From the NCBI RefSeq assembly GCF_023935105.1, contig NZ_CP096040.1:3968001-4032000 (forward strand): a DNA stretch of 64,000 bases, read 5' to 3'. Of this stretch, positions 17,375 to 29,385 are shown in pieces (position 1 is the stretch's first letter; each line of letters starts with the position of its first letter). Position numbers and translations under genes: made by a program. The stretch is from Caulobacter segnis. GTDB lineage: Bacteria; Pseudomonadota; Alphaproteobacteria; Caulobacterales; Caulobacteraceae. Under the pieces are notes generated by a model. The model ran no database searches. It saw only the letters and a list, made by a program, of their open reading frames with translations, and was not told the DNA's origin.

Positions 17375-18025
17375 ATGCAGCCCCCCTGTTTCATCGCCTT
17401 CACCGGCGTCGATCGTCTCGACCTGCTGCCCGGCATGCAAAGGCTTTCGGACCGTTATCCGATCGAGTGGGGCGTGCTGGTCGACCCGGCGCAGGAGGAC
17501 AAGGCGTTGTTCCCGGATGCCCCGACCCGCGCCGCCCTGCTAGCCTCGCGCGAGCTGCGCTGGGCCGCCCATGTCTGCGGCGCGGCGGCCCGGACGATCG
17601 TCGCCGACCCGATGACCGCGCCCCTTGCCCCCGCCGGCGTCCAGCGCGTGCAGGTCAATCACGGCTTCCAGGGCAGCGACGCCGCCCAGGTGGCCGCCAC
17701 GCGCGCCTATGGCCGCCGCCTGGGCGTGCGCACGGTGCTGCAAAGCCAGGGCGACTTCCCGGCCGAGGCCGGCGTAGACTGGCTGTTCGACGTCTCGTTC
17801 GGAACCGGCGTCCGCCCGGATCGCTGGCCCGCGCCGCCCGCCGCCGACGGCCCGTTCGGCGGCTACTCCGGCGGCATCGCCCCCGACACGGTCGGCGACA
17901 TCCTGGCCCGTATCGCCGCGCCAGCGGGCGCGCTCTACTGGATCGACATGGAGTCGGGCGTACGCACCGATGGCGTCTTCGACCTGGCCAAGTGCGAAGC
18001 CGTCTGCCGCGCGGTCTACGGATGA
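17375..18025 (+). CDS. TrpF-like (phosphoribosylanthranilate isomerase-like) barrel protein
   Basis: A 216-residue protein not recognised as a characterised enzyme. Its start, FIAFTGVDRLDLL, and end are laid out like TrpF: SGGIAPDTVGDIL near residues 166-178 resembles the GGLxPENV phosphate-binding strand, and DMESGVRTDGVFDLAKC near 194-210 resembles the TrpF DVSSGVExxGxKD signature. A (beta/alpha)8 barrel that binds a phosphorylated ribose-type ligand is inferred. AAGGAG at 17348-17353 is 21 bases from the chosen ATG, so the start is uncertain. The stop overlaps the hydrolase ATG (ATGA), and the gene sits behind the shared operator. Confidence 0.6.
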   Translation: MQPPCFIAFTGVDRLDLLPGMQRLSDRYPIEWGVLVDPAQEDKALFPDAPTRAALLASRELRWAAHVCGAAARTIVADPMTAPLAPAGVQRVQVNHGFQGSDAAQVAATRAYGRRLGVRTVLQSQGDFPAEAGVDWLFDVSFGTGVRPDRWPAPPAADGPFGGYSGGIAPDTVGDILARIAAPAGALYWIDMESGVRTDGVFDLAKCEAVCRAVYG

Positions 18026-18948
18026 GCGTTGCGCCCCGGCTGGTGATCCTGGACACCGATCCCGGCGTCGACGACGCCCTGGCCCTGCTCTATCTGCGCG
18101 CCCGCCTCGACCTGAAGCTGCTGGCGATCACCACGGTGTTTGGCAACGCCGACGTCGAGACCACCACCCGCAACGCCCTGTGGCTGCGCGCGCGGCTGGG
18201 GCTGTCGGCGCCCGTCCACCCGGGCGCGGCGGCGCCGCTGAGCCGCCCCCGGGGTCGCGCGCCGGTGCATGTGCACGGCGAGAACGGCCTGGGCGACATC
18301 GACCTTTCCGGCCGCGACCTACCGCCGCCAGACGCGGGCGCGGCCCACGACCGGATCGTCGAGCTGGTCCGCGCCTATCCCGGCGCCGTGACCCTGGTGG
18401 CGATCGGCCCGCTGAGCAACCTGGCCCTGGCCCTGCGCGCAGCCCCGGACATCGCCGGCCTGGTCGCCGGGGTGACGATCATGGGCGGCGCCTTCGGGCG
18501 CGGGAACGTCACGCCCTACGCAGAGGCCAACATCCACAACGATCCCGAGGCCGCCGCCGAGGTGCTGGCCGCGTCCTGGCCGGTCACCCTGGTTCCGCTG
18601 GACGCCACCATGGCCTGCGTGCTGACCGACACGGCGGCCCACGACCTAGCCCGGGACGGCGGCGACGCGGGACGCTTCGCCCTGGAGGTCACGCGCGGCT
18701 ACGCGGCCGCCTATGCGCGTCACGAGGGCCTGGACGGCTGCGTGCTGCACGACGTCGCCGCTCTGGTCAGCCTGACCGCGCCCGAGCTGTTCTCGCCCCG
18801 CTTCGCCCCGGTAGCGGTGACTACGGAAGGCGAACGGGCGGGCCAGACCGCCTGGGCCGCCGGAGACTCGCCGACGCGGGTCCTGCTAGGCGTCGACGGC
18901 CCGCGCCTAGCCGAGCATTTCGGCCAGGCGATCGCCTCCGCCGACTAG
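18022..18948 (+). CDS. Nucleoside hydrolase (inosine-uridine preferring type)
   Basis: A 308-residue enzyme that splits the N-glycosidic bond of ribonucleosides to ribose and free base. The calcium and ribose-binding motif DTDPGVDDALAL is at residues 11-22, the NIHNDPEAA motif near 170-178, and the C-terminal calcium ligand in VLHDVAAL near 246-253. It is translationally coupled to the TrpF-like gene by ATGA and shares the LacI operator with the PfkB kinase. The length is typical. The stop overlaps that of the convergent amidohydrolase gene in a shared CTAG. Confidence 0.94.
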   Translation: MSVAPRLVILDTDPGVDDALALLYLRARLDLKLLAITTVFGNADVETTTRNALWLRARLGLSAPVHPGAAAPLSRPRGRAPVHVHGENGLGDIDLSGRDLPPPDAGAAHDRIVELVRAYPGAVTLVAIGPLSNLALALRAAPDIAGLVAGVTIMGGAFGRGNVTPYAEANIHNDPEAAAEVLAASWPVTLVPLDATMACVLTDTAAHDLARDGGDAGRFALEVTRGYAAAYARHEGLDGCVLHDVAALVSLTAPELFSPRFAPVAVTTEGERAGQTAWAAGDSPTRVLLGVDGPRLAEHFGQAIASAD

Positions 18949-21900
18949 ACCCGCAGACTGAAGGTCGAGCCGAGGCCGCACGCGCCGTCGCAGCACGAGG
19001 CGCGGGCGTCGGCCAGGAAGTCGGGCTCGTGCCACCAGTATTCGGCCGAGGCCTCGCAGACGAAGCGCCGTTGACTCCCCACGGTCGCGTGCTGGGCGTG
19101 ATCCGCGAAGGGCCCGATCAGGTCGTCGACGCTGTAGACCTCGCCATGCTTGACGACCGTCACGACCTTGGCGGCGTCCTCGACGCGGGCCAGAGGATCG
19201 CCGTCGACCCACACCAAGTCGGCGTAGTTGCCCGTCGCGATCGAACCCAACGGCTCGTCCAAGTACTCGGCCGAGGCGCTAGTGGCGGTGACCAGGGCCT
19301 CGTAAGGCGTCATGCCATATCGGGTCATGGCCCGCAGGTTCATGTGCAGGCTGACGGCGTTGAAGTCGATGGGCGAGTCCGTGCCCGTGGTGATGCGGCC
19401 GCCCGCCCGGACGGTGCGCGCCACCTCGGCGACGTTGCGCGACAGCGAGGCCAGGATCGTGGTGCGGTCCATGCCGGCCATCTGCTTGGCCCGCTCCAGC
19501 AGGCGCGCATATTCCCACGGCGGATACAGCGCCTTGATCCGGACGTCGTCGACCAGCGAACGGTCGTCGCCCAGCAGGGCCGTGGAGGTAAACAGGGTCG
19601 GCGTCCGCGCGGCCTTGCTGGTCACGAAGGCGGCGTTGACGTCCTGGTAGATGTTCCCCAGGGCGCTGACCGTGCGCGAATAGCCCGTGCGACTGGTCGC
19701 CCCCAGGTGCTCCATGCCGTCCATGCCCAGGCCCAGGGCCGGATAGTGATAGTGCGAGGTCAGCGGCAGCCCCTTGGCGTGGGCCCAGGCGATGACTTCT
19801 TTCTGGCGCTCGCCCGACAGCCGGACGTAGGTCTTGATCAGGTCGTAGGACAGCGCCTCGGCCCGCCGCAGCTCCAGCGCCATCTGGCCCGGTTCGGTGA
19901 CCGGCCGCATGAAGTTATAGAAGATCCGCGAGCCGTCGATCGCCTCGCCGGTAGCGTAGTAGCGCGGGCCAACCCGCTTGCCGGACTCGATCGCCTCCTG
20001 GTCCTCGACCGTATGATAGGCCGGGCCGCCGGGCGAGCGGGTGGTGGTCACACCCAGCGACAGCCAGAGCCGCCCTTCCCGGTCGCCGTAGCCGTAACCC
20101 TGCATCTGGCGGTGGGTGTGCATGTCGATCAGGCCGGGCATCACCGTGCCGGTCGGCGCGTCGATCACCTTGACGTCGGCCGCCACCGCGCCGCGCGGGG
20201 CGACGCCGGCGATGCGGCCGTCGGAGATCATCACGTCGACGTTCTTGCGGAGTTCCGGCGACTTGCCGTCCCAGAGACTGGCCGCGCGAACCACCATCCG
20301 CCCCTTGGGCCGGACATTGGCCCAGGTCAGGCCGTGCGGCACGGTCCTGGGCGCCCCGCCGGACGCGGCGATCAGCTTCAGCTGACCGGCCGAAACATAG
20401 ATCAGGCTCTTGCCGTCGCCGCTCCAACTGACGGCGTCGGTGACCTCGTCGTTCAGCGCGTTGGGCGGGCCCAGGAGCTTGCCGGTCTCGTCCACCGGCG
20501 ACAGGTGCAGGCGGCTGGCGAAAACATAGGCCAGGCTCTTGCCGTCCGGCGACCAGGCCGGTCCGTCGTCGCCACGCGTGCCCAGCGAACGATCGGGCAG
20601 GATCGGGGCGTAGGTCCCCTTCCCGCTCGCGAGGTCGACGGTCAGGATCTCGCTGAGCCCCTCACGGAAGCGGGCCGAGTAGGGTTTGAAGGCGGCGTAG
20701 GCGATGGTCTTGTCGCCCGGCCCCCAGGTCGGCTTGCCCGGTTCCCAAAGGTCGCCATAGACGCGGCGGGTCTCGCCGGTCGCGGCGTCGGCCACGAACA
20801 GCCCGCCGTTCTGGCTGAGGAAGGCGATCGACTTGCCGTCGCGCGACCAGGCGCTGGACACCGCCGCGCCGTCGAAATGCGTGAGCTGGCGGCCGACGCC
20901 GGTGGCCATGTCGCGCAGCCAGATGTCCAGCGCGCCGCCCTTGTCGGTCGAATAGGCCAGGGTCTTGCCGTCCGGCGACCAGGCCGGGTCGACCTTGCTG
21001 AAGCCGTCCTTGATCAGCGGTTTGGCGGGACCACCGCCGATGTCGAGCAGATAGAGGTCGTTCAGCGCCCGGAACACCACTTGGCGACCGTCCGGCGACA
21101 GGGCCGGGCTGCCGATGCCGACCACCGGTCGGGTCTTGGCCGACAGGAAGTCGCGGCTCTTCTTGACGTACCGCGGCGACAGCACTGGAACGGTCGCGGT
21201 GAAGGCCACCACCTTGGCCTCGCCGCCCGGCCCACGCAGCTTGATCTTGCCGTCGGCCGTATAGGCGAACGCGCCCGAGGCCAGCCACGAGACGCGGAAC
21301 GGGAAGACGTCCTCGCCCCCGACCGCCACGCCGGCGGCGTTGCGCAGCTCGGCCTTGCCGTTCTCGATGGCGGTGAAGATCACGTCGCGGCCGTCCGGCG
21401 TGAAGGCCGGGCTGGCCAGCGAGGCGGCGTTGAAGCGGTCGGCCGAGGCCTTGACCTGGGCCACGGTCCGGCGCGCGCCATCCAGGCCCTGGATCTCGAT
21501 CCGGACCTTGTCGACGGTGAAGACGATGCTCTTGCCGTCGGGCGCCCACGACGGCTCGAACTCGTCGCCGGGGCCTGCGCTGAAGGCGGTGATCCCGCCG
21601 CTGGCGACGTCCAGCAGATGCACCGCGTAGCGACCGCCGCGATCGGACGAAAAGGCGATCGTGTTGCCATCCGGCGACCAGCGCGGCTCGCGGCAGTCGA
21701 ACGGACCCTTCGTCAGTTGCTTCAGCCCTTTGCCGTCCGCGCCGATCGTCCAGACGTGGAAGTTGCCGTCGCGGTAGGACTGGAAGGCGATGGTCTTGCC
21801 GTCCGGCGACCAGTCGGGCTGGGCGATCTCGAAGATCTCGTCCGTCAGCCGCCGCGCCGGCCCGCCCTCGATTGGGACCAGCCACAGCATGGCGTAGACG

Positions 21901-22109
21901 TCGAACGCCACGGTCTTCCCATCGGGAGAAACCGTGGCGCAGATGTTGGTGCCTTCGCTGGCCGTGACGTTGCGGGCGTCATTGGCCAACGGCTGGTCGG
22001 CCTTGGCCCCGGGCGGCGTCAGGGCCGCGACGCCCGAGGCGGCGATCGCCCCGCCGCCGATCGAGAACAGACGGCGACGGCTGACGCCGCGCTTGGAGCT
22101 CTTGGTCAT
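18945..22109 (-). CDS. Tat-exported beta-propeller/amidohydrolase fusion
   Basis: A 1054-residue two-part enzyme. A twin-arginine signal (SRRRLFSIGG near residues 10-19) is followed by a long TolB/PD40-type propeller with many WSPDGKTIAF-like repeats (about 45-630), then a metal-dependent amidohydrolase domain. HTH of DMHTHRQ near residue 700 gives the first metal ligands; later SHYHYP, GMEHLG and TGTDSPI supply the remaining His and Asp residues. The tail has an unusual cysteine cluster, CCDGACG. The ATG at 22109 is preferred to a TTG two codons earlier. The substrate is unknown. It follows an STN-type TonB receptor, so it probably processes the imported compound in the periplasm. Confidence 0.88.
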   Translation of the reverse strand: MTKSSKRGVSRRRLFSIGGGAIAASGVAALTPPGAKADQPLANDARNVTASEGTNICATVSPDGKTVAFDVYAMLWLVPIEGGPARRLTDEIFEIAQPDWSPDGKTIAFQSYRDGNFHVWTIGADGKGLKQLTKGPFDCREPRWSPDGNTIAFSSDRGGRYAVHLLDVASGGITAFSAGPGDEFEPSWAPDGKSIVFTVDKVRIEIQGLDGARRTVAQVKASADRFNAASLASPAFTPDGRDVIFTAIENGKAELRNAAGVAVGGEDVFPFRVSWLASGAFAYTADGKIKLRGPGGEAKVVAFTATVPVLSPRYVKKSRDFLSAKTRPVVGIGSPALSPDGRQVVFRALNDLYLLDIGGGPAKPLIKDGFSKVDPAWSPDGKTLAYSTDKGGALDIWLRDMATGVGRQLTHFDGAAVSSAWSRDGKSIAFLSQNGGLFVADAATGETRRVYGDLWEPGKPTWGPGDKTIAYAAFKPYSARFREGLSEILTVDLASGKGTYAPILPDRSLGTRGDDGPAWSPDGKSLAYVFASRLHLSPVDETGKLLGPPNALNDEVTDAVSWSGDGKSLIYVSAGQLKLIAASGGAPRTVPHGLTWANVRPKGRMVVRAASLWDGKSPELRKNVDVMISDGRIAGVAPRGAVAADVKVIDAPTGTVMPGLIDMHTHRQMQGYGYGDREGRLWLSLGVTTTRSPGGPAYHTVEDQEAIESGKRVGPRYYATGEAIDGSRIFYNFMRPVTEPGQMALELRRAEALSYDLIKTYVRLSGERQKEVIAWAHAKGLPLTSHYHYPALGLGMDGMEHLGATSRTGYSRTVSALGNIYQDVNAAFVTSKAARTPTLFTSTALLGDDRSLVDDVRIKALYPPWEYARLLERAKQMAGMDRTTILASLSRNVAEVARTVRAGGRITTGTDSPIDFNAVSLHMNLRAMTRYGMTPYEALVTATSASAEYLDEPLGSIATGNYADLVWVDGDPLARVEDAAKVVTVVKHGEVYSVDDLIGPFADHAQHATVGSQRRFVCEASAEYWWHEPDFLADARASCCDGACGLGSTFSLRV

Positions 22110-22120
22110 CGTCAACTCGC

Positions 22121-22154
22121 AAAAAGGGCCGGTCCGGGGGCTGCCGGACCGGCC
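22121..22154 (-). terminator. Intrinsic terminator between TonB receptor and amidohydrolase
   Basis: A perfect 11-bp stem (22127-22137 with 22144-22154, arm GGCCGGTCCGG) with a 6-nt loop is followed on the minus strand by CTTTTT. It begins about 10 bp after the receptor stop and ends only about 12 bp before the amidohydrolase ATG, leaving no room for a promoter downstream of it. Confidence 0.85.
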
Positions 22155-22163
22155 AGGGCCATC

Positions 22164-24971
22164 CTAGAACTTCGCCGCGACGCGGGCGTAGTAGAAGCCG
22201 CCGCTGATCCCGTACGGCGCGTACTGATTGTAGTAGGCGAAGGCGGGCGTGCCGCGGTTGGCGGCGCGAACGCTGTCGGGATAGGCGTCCAGCAGATTGT
22301 TGGCCCCGACGCTGACCGTGAGGTTGTCGGTCGCCGCGTAGCTGAGGTCGAGATCGACGATCAGCTTCGGCGAGACGGTCTCGTCGTTGGCCGCCAGCGC
22401 GGTGCGCTGGATGACCTCGCCATAGCGGGTCAGGCGCAGGTTGGTGTCGAACTTCCCGAGCGTCCAGTCGGCCCCCAGGATGTACTTCTCCTTCGGCGTG
22501 CCGACGGTCAGGTCGCCGATCTTCACGCGGTCGATATAGACGATGCCCGCCGCCGCCAGGGCCGCCGGCGGCTGCACGACGCGGGTGAACTTGTTCTTGG
22601 TGTGGTTGGCCGAGAACGTCCACCGCACCGAGCCGAAGTCGCCGAAGTCGGTCCGATAGTCGGCCACGAAGTCGATGCCCTGGGTCTTCGTGTCGGCGAA
22701 GTTGCCGTAGTAGAAGGCCGCCTGCTGCGGGTTCAGGCCCTGGCTGGCCAGGGCGGTGCTGACCGCCGTGTTGGGGCCCAGCGTGCCGCTCTGCAGGATG
22801 CGGTTGTCGATCTTGATCTGATAGACGTCCAGGGTGACGTGCAGGCGCGGCAGCGGCTCGGCAACGACGCCGACCGAATAGTTGACCGACTTCTCCGGAC
22901 GCAGCGGCTTGGCGCCCAGAGCGATGGCGGCCGGATTGTCCGGCGGCAGCAGTTGCACCGGATAGAGCTGGGTCGTGGTGGCCGGCGGCACGATCACGCC
23001 GATGGTGCTGGACGAGGCGTAATGCTGCTGCTGCAGCGACGGCGCGCGGAAGCCGGTGCTGGCCGTGCCGCGGATCGCCAGCTTGGGCGTGATCGCGTAG
23101 CGGCTGGACAGCTTGAAGGTCTTGGCGTCGCCGAAGTCCGAATAGTGCTCGAAGCGACCGGCGGCGGCGACTTCCCAGGCCTGCGTCAGCTTCTGCTCGA
23201 CGTTCACATAGGCCGAGATGTTGTCGCGCGAGAACGACCCGGCCGAGAACGGCGGAAAGCCGGTCACGCCCTGCGAGCCGCCAGCGAAGACGACGCCGGC
23301 CTGCGGGCTGCCGGCCGGGGCGACATAGCCGCCGTTGATGTACGATGCCGGCTCGCCCGCCACGATCTCGAACTTGTCGTCGCGGTACTCAGCGCCCAGC
23401 GCCACGAACAGCGGATCGGCGAAGACGCCGGTCGCGACCTCGCGCGTCAGGTCCAGGTTCGACGTCCATTCCTGGAACTTCAGCGTGCCCAGGTAGAAGT
23501 AGCTGGGGCTGGACGGGCCCATCGAGGCGTTCAGCGAGTTCTCGTAGTAGTCGACGTCGTCGCGGCTGAAGCTGCTCGACAGGTCCCAGTCGAAGCCCAG
23601 CAGTTCCGTCCCCTTGGCGCCGAACGAGACCTGGAAGTCGCGGTCCTTGAGGAACAGGCGCGGGGTATAGCCATCAGGATAGACCGCCGTGATGTTGTTG
23701 CTGGCGTTCGGGTTGCGGAAGGTCAGCCAGGCGGCGGTGTTGCGGCTGGAGAAGGTGCCGAACGAATAGAGGTCGATGGTGTCGCCCAGCGGCGAGCCGG
23801 CGCTGTAGCCCAGCGAGAACAGCTGCACCTGCGGCGAGCCCGGGTGGCTGGTGTGGCGGTTGGCGGTGGCCTCGCGCGGGTCCAGGGTCGCGCCCGCCGT
23901 GCCCACCCGGACCGGCTGACCAGCGGCGTTCAGCGGGAAGTACATCTGGGTGGTGTTCAGCGTCTTGTCGCCCCGATCGGTCGGATCGGTGATCCGCACG
24001 TCGGCGGTCAGGTTCAGATAGCCGGCCTCGCCCAGCTTCATGCCCAGATTACCCGCGAACTGGCCGGTCTCGCCGTCGCCCTCGGCGGTCTTGCCGTAGA
24101 GCGCGGTCATCGAGCCGCCTTCCGGGCTCTTCTTCAGGATGACGTTGATCACGCCGGCCAGGGCGTCCGAACCGTACTGGGCCGAGGCGCCGTCGCGCAG
24201 CACCTCGATGCGCTCGATGGCGCTGGACGGAATCAGGTCCAGGTCGGGCGGCGACTGGCCGTTCTGGGTCGTACCGTTGACGAACAGGATGGCGGTGTTG
24301 TGCCGGCGCTTGCCGTTGACCAGCACCAGGGTCTGGTCGGCCGACAGCCCGCGCAGCGACACCGTCTTGATCGCGAAGCTGGCGCCCGCGCCGCTGTTGG
24401 AGGTGTTGGCCGACGGCACCAGGGTCGAGATCAGGTCGCGCGTCGATTGCTTGCCGCTCTTGGTCAGTTCGGCCGCCGAGATGACGTCGATCGGCGCCAT
24501 GCTCTCGGTCACCGTGCGTGAGGTCGAGCGCGTGCCGGTGACGATCACTTCCTCGATGATGCTGGTCTCGGGCTCGGGCGGCGGGGCCGGCTCCGGAGCC
24601 GGGGCAGAGACCGCGCTGGCCGCGCCGGACCAGCCGGTGCGGATCAGGCCGGTGCGCGGCGGGGCCAGGATGATCGTCTTGCCGTCGTTGGAGACCACCG
24701 TCAGGCCGGTGCCGCTCAGCAACTGCTGCAGGGCGCGGTCGACCGGCAGGGCGCCGCGCACGGGCGCGGTGCGCTTACCTTCGGCCGCCTCGGACTGCAC
24801 CAGAATCTGCACCCCCGCCTGGCGCGCGAACTGGCGAATGCCCGCCGCCGCCGGCTGGGCCTCGATCTTGAACGTCGCCTGGGCCAGGGCCGCGCCGGCG
24901 CCCAGCGCCCATGCGGCCGAGGCGGCCAGCAGCATCCCCCGCCTTGCGAAACGGTTCGTCCCCTCACGCAT
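22164..24971 (-). CDS. TonB-dependent receptor with STN signalling domain (FecA type)
   Basis: A 935-residue outer-membrane receptor. A signal peptide ends AGAALAQ near residue 31. An STN domain follows at about 32-100 (FKIEAQPAAAGIRQFARQAG, VDRALQQLLSGTGLTV), then a Pro-rich linker, TonB box EEVIVTGTRS, plug and barrel. The STN domain contacts a FecR-type anti-sigma factor in the periplasm, and a FecR and an ECF sigma factor gene lie immediately upstream on the same strand. The ATG at 24971 with GGGGGA upstream was chosen; an open frame extends 38 codons further but lacks export features. The substrate is unknown. The downstream amidohydrolase hints at an amide or ring-containing compound. 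Confidence 0.92.
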   Translation of the reverse strand: MREGTNRFARRGMLLAASAAWALGAGAALAQATFKIEAQPAAAGIRQFARQAGVQILVQSEAAEGKRTAPVRGALPVDRALQQLLSGTGLTVVSNDGKTIILAPPRTGLIRTGWSGAASAVSAPAPEPAPPPEPETSIIEEVIVTGTRSTSRTVTESMAPIDVISAAELTKSGKQSTRDLISTLVPSANTSNSGAGASFAIKTVSLRGLSADQTLVLVNGKRRHNTAILFVNGTTQNGQSPPDLDLIPSSAIERIEVLRDGASAQYGSDALAGVINVILKKSPEGGSMTALYGKTAEGDGETGQFAGNLGMKLGEAGYLNLTADVRITDPTDRGDKTLNTTQMYFPLNAAGQPVRVGTAGATLDPREATANRHTSHPGSPQVQLFSLGYSAGSPLGDTIDLYSFGTFSSRNTAAWLTFRNPNASNNITAVYPDGYTPRLFLKDRDFQVSFGAKGTELLGFDWDLSSSFSRDDVDYYENSLNASMGPSSPSYFYLGTLKFQEWTSNLDLTREVATGVFADPLFVALGAEYRDDKFEIVAGEPASYINGGYVAPAGSPQAGVVFAGGSQGVTGFPPFSAGSFSRDNISAYVNVEQKLTQAWEVAAAGRFEHYSDFGDAKTFKLSSRYAITPKLAIRGTASTGFRAPSLQQQHYASSSTIGVIVPPATTTQLYPVQLLPPDNPAAIALGAKPLRPEKSVNYSVGVVAEPLPRLHVTLDVYQIKIDNRILQSGTLGPNTAVSTALASQGLNPQQAAFYYGNFADTKTQGIDFVADYRTDFGDFGSVRWTFSANHTKNKFTRVVQPPAALAAAGIVYIDRVKIGDLTVGTPKEKYILGADWTLGKFDTNLRLTRYGEVIQRTALAANDETVSPKLIVDLDLSYAATDNLTVSVGANNLLDAYPDSVRAANRGTPAFAYYNQYAPYGISGGFYYARVAAKF

Positions 24972-25351
24972 CGACAATCCCCCATCGTTCCGAGGCCAGC
25001 CAAACGTGGCCTCCTGACAGCACGAAGGGTGGGCGCTGATTTTCCGGGGGCTGGGGGCGTCCTTGATCCGATCACGGCTCAACACGCCCGCTTTTGCGCC
25101 AGCTTCGACATCGGGCGCCCGTTTCGCATGCGCGCACGCCCTATCGGACGTCTCGACAAAAGATGTCGCCGCTCAAAGCCGCCGCTCTAGAAAATTCAAA
25201 AACGGCGACAGATCAAAAATCGGAGGAACTGACTGAGCTGGGAACGTCATAGCCCGGTCGATAGGCAGGTCCGGAGCCGCACATTTACTCACGATCCCGC
25301 GCTGAGCAGGATTCATTCAATGAAGTTTCAGCCTACTCTCGGCGCAAATGC
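24972..25351 (-). other. 380-bp intergenic region between fecR-like gene and STN receptor
   Basis: No gene is visible here. It must hold the receptor promoter, which the ECF sigma factor next door is expected to recognise. A 6-bp stem AGGCCA/TGGCCT with an 8-nt loop (about 24992-25012) lies in the expected leader near the receptor start. AT-rich stretches occur near 25190-25225. Confidence 0.4.
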
Positions 25352-26294
25352 TCAAGAGGCATGAGCGCGAGCAATCCGAATGGTGCGCGCGTCACCATCG
25401 ATGGCGGCGCCCAGGGTCGCCGCCACGGCGGCTGCGAAACTTTCAGGCTCGTTCGTCTGGAACAGGCCAACGAACCGCTCCCGCGCGAGGGCTTCATCCT
25501 CGATCACGATCTGGCGGCTGTTGTAGCGATTGAACAGCTTGGCGGCCTGTTCCAGGCTTTCGCCGTCCAGGGCGATCTCGCCATTGCGCCAAGCCAGGCT
25601 GCGCTCGATCTCGGACGGCGACTCCGCCACCGTGGGCGCGGCCGTGCTGGCCAGGATCACCCGCTCGCCGGCCGCCAGTCGACGCCGCGAGGTCGGATCG
25701 CCCTCGATCCAGGTCTCGACCACGCCCTCGGTGACCATCACGTCGACACCGGTCCCTACCTCGTCGCCCCGGCGGACCGAGAAGGCGGTGCCCACGGCGC
25801 GCACCCGCACCGGACCAGCGGCCACCGTGAACGGCCGTCGTGGATCCTTGGCGACCTGGAACCAAGCCTCGCCCTCCTGCAGGACGATGCGCCGCGACTT
25901 GGGCTTCATCGTCACGTCCAGGGCGGTCTTGGTGTTGATCGCCACCAGCGAGCCGTCGGCCAGCGGCACCCGGCGGATCTCGCCCAGGCGGGTGTCGAGA
26001 CGCTGGGGCCGCAGGCTCCAGGCGCCGAACCCGCCGATCAGCGCGGCCGCCACCGCGCCGCCCGTCCCCGCGATCAGAGCGCGGCGGCTGGGACGCTTGG
26101 CGGCGGCGACGTCGACGGGCGGGGCGGCGCTGGCCAGGGCGCGGCCCCGATCCAGGAAGCTGATCGCGGCCTGGGCCCGCAGGAAGGCCCCCGCCCGACG
26201 CGCGTCGCCGCTCAGCCAGGCCTGCAGATCGGGATCGTGCTCGACATCCAGCCCGTGCGCGTCGACGCGGGCGGCCCAGTCGGCCGCCTCCTCG

Positions 26295-29345
<3,051 letters not shown>

Positions 29346-29352
29346 TCCCCAA

Positions 29353-29378
29353 GGGGCGATCGCCTCGGCGGTCGCCCC
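29353..29378. terminator. Hairpin between convergent katG and GH39 genes
   Basis: GGGGCGA (29353-29359) pairs with TCGCCCC (29372-29378) and the stem continues inward through CGCC/GGCG. It lies in the 40-bp gap between convergent genes. Neither strand has a T-run after it, so it may slow or end transcription weakly in both directions. Confidence 0.45.
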
Positions 29379-29385
29379 ACAGGGC

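Noticed and set aside
17970..24521. Open frame of 2183 codons on the plus strand
   Set aside because: It runs antisense through the amidohydrolase and the STN receptor, has low-complexity Arg/Gly/Val-rich composition and no domain. It reflects codon bias on the opposite strand.
24950..24965. A further LacI operator (GAAACGGTTC)
   Set aside because: It lies inside the receptor signal-peptide coding sequence and departs from the palindrome at several positions.
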